A DNA stretch of 15,693 bases from Pseudoflavonifractor sp. AF19-9AC (lineage in GTDB: Bacteria; Bacillota; Clostridia; Oscillospirales; Oscillospiraceae). Numbering within the stretch: position 1 is the stretch's first letter; the number at the start of each line of letters is the position of its first letter. This document shows, piece by piece, positions 8,301-14,068 of this stretch. The stretch is from contig NZ_QUGI01000001.1 of the NCBI RefSeq assembly GCF_003478995.1, positions 310 to 16,002 on the forward strand, in the 5' to 3' direction. The notes below the pieces were generated by a model. It worked only from the letters and a program-made list of their open reading frames with translations, was not told the origin of the DNA and did no database searches. The translations under genes were made by a program, and so were the position numbers.

Positions 8301-8328
8301 AAAACGCCCCGGCCGTTTGGCCGGGGCG
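8301..8328 (-). terminator. Terminator of blaI-M56 operon
   Basis: Read on the minus strand: CGCCCCGGCC, loop AAAC, GGCCGGGGCG, then TTTTC. The 10-bp GC stem lies about 35 nt past the stop of the M56 sensor gene. Confidence 0.88.
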
Positions 8329-8361
8329 TGCATAAGAGAAGAAAGCGGGAAGGGGAGAAAA

Positions 8362-10941
8362 TCAGGAATTGGGGGAAGCGGTTTCATCCGAAAGCGGCTC
8401 CACCAGAAAGACCAGCGCGCCGGTGACATTGTAGTCCACGTCTCCATTCAAATAGCCGGTAGCCTGGAAATCGTAGTTGCCGCTGTTGCGGACGAAGAGC
8501 TGATAGGTCCCGGCGGGGATGTCCGGGATGGTGCTGGCCAGGGAGCCTCCCACCACCCGCTGGCAGTATTCGGTCCCGTCCGGGGCCCGCAGGCCCAGCT
8601 CCAAAGTCAGGCCTGCCCACTCGTAGTTGATGTAGTAGGTGAAGCTGCCCCCGCCGTTGGGAACGGTGACGGGGGAGGGGGACAGCACCTCGTCTCCGGG
8701 GGCCAGGGCGTCCAGTGCCAGCTCACCCTGCCAGTCATGGCCGGGGGCGCTGGCCGACTGGTTTTGGCCGGACAGCCAGTCCTCATAGAGGTCGTAAATC
8801 TTCTGGGCCGTCCCGGCGGGGAGGGTCCACAGGACGGGCTGGGTGCTGCTCCAGGTGTCATCCGCCCGGCCGCAGGAGAGCAGACAGCCGCCTTCCACCT
8901 CCTGGAGCCAGAGGTTCAGTTGGTGTTCCTCGTCCAGGGGGATGGTGAGTACCCCAAACTCCTCCCCGGCGGTTGCCCGGCCGGGGTTGCTGACCTGGGC
9001 CATATTGCCCTGGGGGGTGAGGAGCAGCTGGATGATTTGGTCCATAACCTCCGGGTCACGGATGATGCTGCGGGAGCTCATGGCGGACATGGCGGCATAG
9101 TAGATGGTGTCGGTCTGTTCCAGCGCGGAGTAAATGGTGTCCAGACTGGGGTAAAGGGCCTGTTCTGCACAGATGGCCTGCACCTGGGGCACCAGGTGGT
9201 CGGGGATGGAGATGGAGTACCAGCTCCCCGCGTCCATGGCCCGGGCGTACCAGCCCTCCTCCGCACCCTCCAGCCACCAGGGGGCGGCGTGAGAGATCTC
9301 ATAGAAGGAGGTGGAATTGGTGAGCCACTCCTCCATGTCGTAGTCCTCGGTCTCATTTTGTTCCACGCACTCCTCGTCCCCCAGGAATAATTTTGTGAGG
9401 GCGGCCTTGAACTCCGGGTACTCCACCCGGGTGAGGGACTGGTTCCGGGCTTGCTGCTGCCGGGCCAGCTCCTCCAGATGGAAAATGGTGCCCTGGGGCA
9501 GCACGGCCAGGGGCTCCGCCCCCAGTGTGGTGTCATCCAGTTTGGCCAGCACATACTCGCCACCACCCTCCATGGCATAGAGGCAGAAAGCGGTGGAGCC
9601 GCTGTCACTGGTGAAGGATACCGTGTGGGAGGACGAGGCCATGTCCTGAAAACCAAAGGACACGGCATTTTCACGGTCATAGGTTTCCGCCTGGCCCAGC
9701 AGCTCCCGCGCCTGGGTCAGCAGGTCCTCGTCCGCAATGGGGTCAAAGGTATAGTCGGACAGAGTAGGCAGGGCGAGGGTCACGGACCGGGCCTCCTCCA
9801 GACTGTTCAGAAAGCCCTCTCGGCTGAGGGTGCGATCCTGTGTTCCGCCACCGAAGGTAAACAGCGCCGCAAGAGCCACCAGGGCCGCCGCCGCGAAGAG
9901 GGCGGTCTTTTTGGTCTCCGGCTTTTTCACCAGCTGGGTAATGCGCTGCTTGATGCTCTTGTTTCCGCCCGTCATGGCGGTGGAACAGGAGATGAGGTCG
10001 CCGGGCCTCAGGGACCGCCGGGCCACCAGATCCACCAGCGTGCGGCCGTAGGGGATGCGCTCCTCCTCGCCCAGCCGCGCCACCGTCCCCTCATCGCAGG
10101 CCAGCTCTCCGTCCCGCTTGGAGCAGACTGCTGCCAGCCACACCAGGGGGTTATACCAGTGGAGGGCCAGGGCGAGGCACCGCAGCACCGCCCACAGGTG
10201 GTCCCCATGGCGGTAATGGGTGAGCTCGTGGGCCAGGATGTGCCACTGCTGTCCCTCGGGCAGCTGGGCTGCCTCGGACGTGAGGTAGATGGCGGGGCGG
10301 AACAGGCCAAAGAGGCAGGGAGAGGGAATACAATCTGCAATATAGACTGAAAGATTTACATTTTGTACCGGAAAAGCGCGCCGGGAGCGGTGGAGCTTCC
10401 AGGCAAAGTGGAGGTTGCAGAGGATGAGAACCCCGGCCAGCAGACCTGCACCCAAGGCCCAGAAGTACAGATAGTGCTGATACCGGGTCCAGATGGGGAC
10501 GGTGGTGACCACGGTATCCCCGTCCTGGGTGTGCTGGATGTACTGTCCGTGGTAGGGGTCATCGGGGAGGTGTTCAAAGGCGGAGTCCACCACCACCTCC
10601 CCGGAGAGGTCGGGTGCCTGGGTGTAAATAGGTGTGTTGGGGGAATTGAGGTCAGAAATGTGCTGGGCAAAGGGCTCCTCCAGAATCTGGACCAGAGAGG
10701 GCAGCTGGGCCCCGGAGACCGGCAGGTCGATGGGCAGCTGGACTGGCATCAGCGCCCGCACCAGCACCACGGCCCACAGGACATACCGAACCCGTGCGGA
10801 CAGCCGGGCACGAAAGACGCGATTTACAAGCAGCACCACCAGAATTAAAACGGTGAGCGTGGTGGCCCAGGAAAGGAGCACGTCCCCCTCCCACAGGGCG
10901 GGAAACAGCGTCTCGATCAGGTTTTGAACAAACAGCTTCAT
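8362..10941 (-). CDS. BlaR1/MecR1-type M56 membrane metallopeptidase with non-PBP outer domain
   Basis: Signal-transducing membrane protease of 859 residues. The N-terminal part has transmembrane segments at about 21-40, 52-68 and 157-176, with the M56 pattern LSARVRYVLWAVVLVRALMPV. The cytoplasmic zinc protease has HELTH at 238-242, LHWYNPLVW at 260-268 and the ELACDEG block at 279-285. A further membrane segment lies at about 345-363. The remaining 490 residues should be outside the cell. They lack an evident penicillin-binding Ser-x-x-Lys...Lys-Thr-Gly arrangement, so beta-lactam sensing is not supported. They include two similar-looking segments (about 375-500 and 603-730) and a terminal beta-rich segment (about 745-848) resembling a PPC-type sandwich. 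The protein should cleave or inactivate the adjacent BlaI-type repressor. Its ATG overlaps the repressor stop by 4 nt, indicating translational coupling. Confidence 0.9.
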   Translation of the reverse strand: MKLFVQNLIETLFPALWEGDVLLSWATTLTVLILVVLLVNRVFRARLSARVRYVLWAVVLVRALMPVQLPIDLPVSGAQLPSLVQILEEPFAQHISDLNSPNTPIYTQAPDLSGEVVVDSAFEHLPDDPYHGQYIQHTQDGDTVVTTVPIWTRYQHYLYFWALGAGLLAGVLILCNLHFAWKLHRSRRAFPVQNVNLSVYIADCIPSPCLFGLFRPAIYLTSEAAQLPEGQQWHILAHELTHYRHGDHLWAVLRCLALALHWYNPLVWLAAVCSKRDGELACDEGTVARLGEEERIPYGRTLVDLVARRSLRPGDLISCSTAMTGGNKSIKQRITQLVKKPETKKTALFAAAALVALAALFTFGGGTQDRTLSREGFLNSLEEARSVTLALPTLSDYTFDPIADEDLLTQARELLGQAETYDRENAVSFGFQDMASSSHTVSFTSDSGSTAFCLYAMEGGGEYVLAKLDDTTLGAEPLAVLPQGTIFHLEELARQQQARNQSLTRVEYPEFKAALTKLFLGDEECVEQNETEDYDMEEWLTNSTSFYEISHAAPWWLEGAEEGWYARAMDAGSWYSISIPDHLVPQVQAICAEQALYPSLDTIYSALEQTDTIYYAAMSAMSSRSIIRDPEVMDQIIQLLLTPQGNMAQVSNPGRATAGEEFGVLTIPLDEEHQLNLWLQEVEGGCLLSCGRADDTWSSTQPVLWTLPAGTAQKIYDLYEDWLSGQNQSASAPGHDWQGELALDALAPGDEVLSPSPVTVPNGGGSFTYYINYEWAGLTLELGLRAPDGTEYCQRVVGGSLASTIPDIPAGTYQLFVRNSGNYDFQATGYLNGDVDYNVTGALVFLVEPLSDETASPNS

Positions 10942-11318
10942 GACTCCTTCCCCTCCGCCCTGCGCAGAATTTCATAGAGCTCGTCAATCTCATCCTTGCT
11001 CAGGGCCTTGTCCTGGGCCATGGCGGACACCATCAGCCCCACGCTGCCCTGATACACCTTGTCCAAAAAGGAGCGGGTCTCCCGGGCCGCCGCCCCCCGC
11101 CGTTCCACCGCCGGGGTGTAGTGACGGGTGCGGCCCACCGCCTCCGCCTTCACAAGGCCCTTTTCCTCCATCCGCCGCAGGGTGGTGAGGGTGGTGCTCT
11201 TGGCCCAGCCCACCTTCTCCCCAAGCTCGGCCACCAGCTCCATGGCCGTCCGGGGCTCGTGCCCCCACAGGCAGTCCAGTACGTACCACTCGCTGTTGGT
11301 CAAAGTCCATTCATCCAT
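10938..11318 (-). CDS. BlaI/MecI/CopY family transcriptional repressor
   Basis: Winged-helix repressor of 126 residues, full family length. The DNA-binding half (about 5-70) shows LTNSEWYVLDCLWGHEPRTAMELV, the recognition region GWAKSTTLTTLRRMEEKGLV and the wing GRTRHYTP. The C-terminal half (75-126) is the helical dimerisation region, with SKDEIDELYEIL typical of the family. The open frame extends upstream to 11357, but ATG at 11318 is preceded by AAAGGAGG at 8 nt spacing, and the longer version would run through the operator. It forms an operon with the M56 sensor, sharing ATGA. Two dyads around its own promoter (11335-11351, 11365-11385) indicate autorepression relieved when the sensor protease acts. 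Confidence 0.94.
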   Translation of the reverse strand: MDEWTLTNSEWYVLDCLWGHEPRTAMELVAELGEKVGWAKSTTLTTLRRMEEKGLVKAEAVGRTRHYTPAVERRGAAARETRSFLDKVYQGSVGLMVSAMAQDKALSKDEIDELYEILRRAEGKES

Positions 11319-11334
11319 GGGCGGATCCTCCTTT

Positions 11335-11351
11335 GGTCTACTTTGTAGACC
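11335..11351. promoter_or_regulatory. BlaI-type operator 1 (perfect dyad)
   Basis: GGTCTAC-TTT-GTAGACC, a perfect 7-3-7 palindrome immediately downstream of the blaI -10, covering the predicted transcription start. The TAC...GTA core fits BlaI/MecI operators (TACA/TGTA half-sites). Its left half TTGGTCTAC is repeated exactly in operator 2, 32 bp away. Confidence 0.85.
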
Positions 11352-11352
11352 T

Positions 11353-11381
11353 ATCATAACACGGTTGGTCTACAATGTCAA
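11353..11381 (-). promoter_or_regulatory. Sigma-A promoter of blaI-M56 operon
   Basis: Minus strand: consensus TTGACA (11376-11381), 17-bp spacer, TATGAT (11353-11358), with a TG extended -10. The start would be near 11346, inside operator 1. Confidence 0.9.
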
Positions 11382-11385
11382 CCAA
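11365..11385. promoter_or_regulatory. BlaI-type operator 2 (imperfect dyad)
   Basis: A 21-bp imperfect dyad with TTGGT...ACCAA outer arms and an ACA-A-TGT centre; 16 of the 20 non-central positions pair. It covers the -35 and part of the spacer of the blaI promoter. Centre-to-centre distance from operator 1 is 32 bp, about three helical turns. Confidence 0.75.
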
Positions 11386-11431
11386 AGAGAAATTAAAAGA
11401 GGAAATATCGAACAAATTTTCGACAATTAAA

Positions 11432-11460
11432 TTGACTTCCCCGCCGCTCTGTATTACAAT
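11432..11460 (+). promoter_or_regulatory. Sigma-A promoter of SLOG-queH operon
   Basis: TTGACT (11432-11437), 17-bp spacer, TACAAT (11455-11460). Start near 11467, leader about 32 nt with AAGGAGGG 7 nt before the ATG. TGGGCCTACAAT at 11460-11471, over the predicted start, resembles the TTGGTCTACAAT half of blaI operator 2. Confidence 0.75.
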
Positions 11461-11498
11461 GGGCCTACAATACGCATTTTGTTAAGGAGGGACGGGCG

Positions 11499-12017
11499 AT
11501 GGAACGGGCGACCACCTGCTGCTTCACGGGCCACCGCCCGGACAAGCTGCCCTGGGGAACGGACGAAGACGATCCCCGCTGCCTGGACTTGAAGCGGCGG
11601 CTGGGGGAGGAGCTGGAGCAGGCCTATGAGGCAGGCTTCCGCCATTTTATCTGCGGCATGGCCCGGGGAGCGGATCTGTACTTCGCCCAGGAGGTGCTGA
11701 CCCTGCGGGCGCGCCATCCGGAAGTGACCCTGGAGGGGGCCCGGCCCTGCGAGAGCCAGGCGGACGGCTGGCCGGAGGGGGAGCAACGCCGGTATCAGGA
11801 GATTTTGGACCAGTGCGACTATGAGACCTTGGTCCAGCACCGGTACGACCGGGGCTGCATGATGCGGCGCAACCGCTACATGGTGGACCACTCGGCACGA
11901 ATTATTGCCGTCTACAACGGGGTGCCCCAGGGGGGCACCGCTCAGACTTTACTGTACGCCATGCGCCGGGGGCTGGAGACCCACATCCTGCCCCTGGAGC
12001 GGGAGGAGGACCTATGA
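11499..12017 (+). CDS. SLOG family protein (DUF1273, YpsA-like)
   Basis: Protein of 172 residues with a Rossmann-like SLOG fold, a superfamily known to bind nucleotides or nucleotide-derived ligands. Family blocks visible over the whole length are CCFTGHRPDKLPWG (7-20), the Gly-rich loop FICGMARGADLYFAQEVL (about 50-67), EGARPCESQADGW, CDYETLVQHRYDRGCMMRRNRYMVD and the phosphate-loop-like GVPQGGTAQTLLYA. The molecular role of this subfamily is not established; no partner toxin or effector gene is visible. AAGGAGGG at 11484-11491 is correctly placed. Its stop overlaps the queH start by 4 nt (ATGA), so the two are translationally coupled, which hints at a shared physiological context such as nucleotide or tRNA-modification metabolism. 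That link is inference. Confidence 0.92.
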   Translation: MERATTCCFTGHRPDKLPWGTDEDDPRCLDLKRRLGEELEQAYEAGFRHFICGMARGADLYFAQEVLTLRARHPEVTLEGARPCESQADGWPEGEQRRYQEILDQCDYETLVQHRYDRGCMMRRNRYMVDHSARIIAVYNGVPQGGTAQTLLYAMRRGLETHILPLEREEDL

Positions 12018-12583
12018 ACACGTTAATGCATATTTGCTGCGCCCCCTGCGCCAACCGACCCATTGACCTGCTGCGGGGGGAGGGCATGGGGGTGACCGGC
12101 TTCTGGTTTAACCCCAACATCCACCCCTACACCGAGTACCAGGCCCGGAAGCACACCCTGGAGGAGTATTCCAAGGAGATCGGGATGAAGCTCATCATCG
12201 GCGGCACCTATGACCTGCGCTCCTTTATTACCAATGTGGCCGATAACATCGACGGCCGGTGCGCCTACTGCTACCGGGTGCGGATGGAGGAGACCGCCCG
12301 CTACGCCGCCGAGCACGGCTTCGACAGCTTCACCACCTCTCTGCTCATTTCCCCCTACCAGAACCACGAGGCCATCGCCGCCACCGCCCGGGCTATGGGG
12401 GAGAAGTACGGGGTGGAGTTCCTCTACCGGGACTTCCGGCCCCTCTTCCAGGCGGGGCAGGAGTTTGCCCGGGAACACGGCTTTTACATGCAGAAGTACT
12501 GCGGCTGTATTTTCAGCGAGGAGGAGCGGTACAAAAAGCGCAAAAAAAAGCCGGCACAGCCGGCAGAGGAATCCAATTGCTAA
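12014..12583 (+). CDS. queH: Epoxyqueuosine reductase QueH
   Basis: Cytoplasmic enzyme of 189 residues for the last step of queuosine synthesis, reduction of epoxyqueuosine to queuosine in tRNA. QueH (DUF208) is the cobalamin-independent alternative to QueG. The cysteines expected for its metal centres are all present: HICCAPC (Cys8, Cys9, Cys12), GRCAYCYRVRM (Cys83, Cys86) and KYCGC (Cys163, Cys165). Also present are FWFNPNIHPYTEYQ and FTTSLLISPYQNHE. The Lys-rich tail (173-180) is variable in the family. It starts inside the SLOG stop codon, with GGAGGAGG just upstream, and ends 13 nt before a terminator. Other queuosine genes (queA, tgt, precursor transport) are not in the window. Confidence 0.96.
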   Translation: MNTLMHICCAPCANRPIDLLRGEGMGVTGFWFNPNIHPYTEYQARKHTLEEYSKEIGMKLIIGGTYDLRSFITNVADNIDGRCAYCYRVRMEETARYAAEHGFDSFTTSLLISPYQNHEAIAATARAMGEKYGVEFLYRDFRPLFQAGQEFAREHGFYMQKYCGCIFSEEERYKKRKKKPAQPAEESNC

Positions 12584-12596
12584 AAGGACCCCCGGG

Positions 12597-12627
12597 GACC
12601 TCGGAGCCGCTGCTCCGGGGTCTTTTT
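12597..12627 (+). terminator. Terminator of SLOG-queH operon
   Basis: GACCTCGGAGC (12597-12607), loop CGCT, GCTCCGGGGTC (12612-12622) with one G-T pair, followed by TTTTT. It begins 13 nt after the queH stop. Confidence 0.9.
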
Positions 12628-12657
12628 CTTCTCCAAATGGGAGAAGGCGGGGTCAGA

Positions 12658-12698
12658 CCGGGCAGGCAGGACCGCGAAGGGGATTGCTGCCTGTCCGG
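12658..12698. repeat. 12-bp inverted repeat beside the integrase gene
   Basis: CCGGGCAGGCAG (12658-12669) and CTGCCTGTCCGG (12687-12698) pair over 12 bp with one G-T, enclosing 17 nt. There is no T-tract on either strand, so it is not a standard terminator. It lies 28 nt beyond the integrase stop. It could be a recombination site, a mRNA 3' structure or neither. Confidence 0.5.
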
Positions 12699-12726
12699 GG
12701 AGGGCTTTTCCCCGTCTGCGGCGGTG

Positions 12727-13839
12727 TTACCGCAAGGCGTCCGATACCTTCATCAACGTCTCTTCGTGGGTTCGGTCAATGAGGTGGGTGTAAATACGCC
12801 CGGTTGTGGCCGGGGTAGAGTGTCCCAGGGCCTTTCCTATGTCAAACAGAGACACCCCCTGGAAGGAGGCAATGGTGGCAAAGGAGTGGCGCAGGCCGTG
12901 GAGCGTCACCCGGGGCAGGTTGTTCTTTCGTACAAAGCGGGTAAAGGCCAGGGACAGAGCGTTGGGGGAGTAGGGCAGCCCCTTGTGGTCCAGCACCACA
13001 TGGCCGCTGGGCTGGGGGAACTGTCTCTGGCGGTCCAGCTCGGCGGCCAGCAGGCGGGCAATGTCCTCGGGCATATAGAGAGTGCGCACGGAAGAGCGGT
13101 TTTTGGTCTCCTTCTGAACTACCGTGGCGCCGAAGGCGGTGCGGGCCTCCCGGATATAGATGACCCGGCGCTGGAAATTGACGTTTTCCCATTTCAGCCC
13201 GCACAGCTCCTCCCGACGCAGGCCCAGGCTACCCGCCAGCTTCACCGGCAGCTCCAGCCAGTGGCCCTCCAGCAGGGAATAGAGCCGCTTGAGCTCCTCC
13301 GGATTGTAGAAGTCCGCCTCATAGAGCTTGGAGCGGGGCGGCTCCACCCGGTCCATGGGGGAGTAGGCCAGCATGTCCTGGCGCACCGCGGCCCGGAAGG
13401 AGGAAGAGAGCAGGTCGTGGTGCCGCCGCATGGTGTTGGACGAGAGACCGGCGTCCCGCTGGACCTGGATATAGTACTGCTGGATGTCCCTGGGGGTCAG
13501 CTTCAGAAGGGGTTTGTCCCCCAGGGCGGGATTTAAGTGGTTGTCGATGATCTTCTGGTAGGCGTAGACGGTGGTCTCCGCCCGGTTGGGCCGGACAATG
13601 GTGTCCATCCAGTACTCCAGCCACTGGGAGAGGGTCATCTGATGACGGGGGGACTGGAGCTCCTGCTCCCGGTGGGAGAGAAACTCCCGCAGCCCGGTGC
13701 GGGCTGCCTGAAGGGTGGGGTAGGTCCGGTACTGTTTGACCCGCTTGCCTGTTTCGTCGCGTCCCAAGTCCATGCTGACGTAGTACAGGCCTCGGGCATC
13801 ATCAAAGGAAATATTGCGCTCGATTGTTTTTCTTGCCAT
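12727..13839 (-). CDS. Tyrosine recombinase / phage-type integrase
   Basis: Site-specific recombinase of 370 residues, apparently intact. Residues 1-60 form an AP2-like arm-binding region (RGLYYVSMDLGRDETGKRVKQYRTYPTLQAA). Residues about 67-160 are the SAM-like core-binding domain (TLSQWLEYWMDTIVRPNRAETT). The catalytic domain runs from about 175 to 365. All active-site positions are present: Arg208 (GLRREEL), Lys246 (KETKNRSS), His314 and Arg317 (HGLRHSF), His340 (LGHSTPATTGR) and the nucleophile Tyr350 (RIYTH). AGGAGG lies 10 nt before the ATG. No excisionase, structural phage gene, conjugation gene or obvious att duplication accompanies it. It may be a remnant of a lost element, the edge of one, or a domesticated recombinase. 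Confidence 0.93.
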   Translation of the reverse strand: MARKTIERNISFDDARGLYYVSMDLGRDETGKRVKQYRTYPTLQAARTGLREFLSHREQELQSPRHQMTLSQWLEYWMDTIVRPNRAETTVYAYQKIIDNHLNPALGDKPLLKLTPRDIQQYYIQVQRDAGLSSNTMRRHHDLLSSSFRAAVRQDMLAYSPMDRVEPPRSKLYEADFYNPEELKRLYSLLEGHWLELPVKLAGSLGLRREELCGLKWENVNFQRRVIYIREARTAFGATVVQKETKNRSSVRTLYMPEDIARLLAAELDRQRQFPQPSGHVVLDHKGLPYSPNALSLAFTRFVRKNNLPRVTLHGLRHSFATIASFQGVSLFDIGKALGHSTPATTGRIYTHLIDRTHEETLMKVSDALR

Positions 13840-13885
13840 AGTTGTACTGCCTCCTTATGTTCTTGCTTCACGGTTGGCGCCGCAT

Positions 13886-13917
13886 CCGTACCCGCTGGTA
13901 CGGGAGGAAACCCCTCC
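13886..13917. repeat. Two adjacent inverted repeats in the integrase leader
   Basis: CCGTACC-CGCT-GGTACGG (13886-13903) is a perfect 7-bp palindrome with a 4-nt loop. GGAGG-AAACC-CCTCC (13903-13917) abuts it directly. Both lie between the predicted integrase promoter and its start codon, where they could be recombinase or regulator sites, or RNA hairpins in the leader. Confidence 0.5.
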
Positions 13918-13924
13918 AGAAAAG

Positions 13925-13954
13925 AGGATAATCGGTCGAAAACCCTCGAATCAA
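13925..13954 (-). promoter_or_regulatory. Predicted sigma-A promoter of integrase
   Basis: Minus strand TTGATT (13949-13954) and TATCCT (13925-13930) with an 18-bp spacer. Moderate match; the leader would be about 80 nt and contain the two inverted repeats. Confidence 0.4.
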
Positions 13955-14023
13955 GTCATTTTTAAACATTTGTTACGAAAACAGAAAAAAGTTTTCATCC
14001 CTGTGGGAAATCCCGGGGAGCTC

Positions 14024-14052
14024 TTCCGTTTTCGGGGGGGATATGCTACACT
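14024..14052 (+). promoter_or_regulatory. Weak candidate promoter of FAD oxidoreductase
   Basis: TTCCGT (14024-14029), 17-bp spacer holding seven G in a row (14034-14040), TACACT (14047-14052). The -35 is poor and the leader would be only about 10 nt, so this is a weak candidate. Confidence 0.25.
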
Positions 14053-14068
14053 GAGAAGCGGTGATGTT

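Noticed and set aside
8257..10350. Plus-strand open frames opposite the M56 sensor gene
   Set aside because: Repetitive Gly/Gln/Val-rich translations without ribosome sites or family features. The minus-strand protein has clear protease motifs.
8362..11318. Beta-lactam resistance locus
   Set aside because: No beta-lactamase or penicillin-binding protein gene adjoins the pair, and the sensor's outer domain lacks visible penicillin-binding motifs. Many BlaI/M56 pairs have other roles.
11319..11357. Longer N-terminus for the BlaI-type repressor
   Set aside because: The extra 13 codons lie in the operator and extended leader, upstream of a correctly spaced AAAGGAGG.
12628..12646. CTTCTCC/GGAGAAG hairpin as integrase terminator
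   Set aside because: There is no T-tract on the minus strand after the stem; the sequence there is A-rich.
12727..13839. Integrated prophage or conjugative element
   Set aside because: Only the recombinase is present. No phage, transfer, excisionase or cargo gene and no clear att duplication can be seen within the window.
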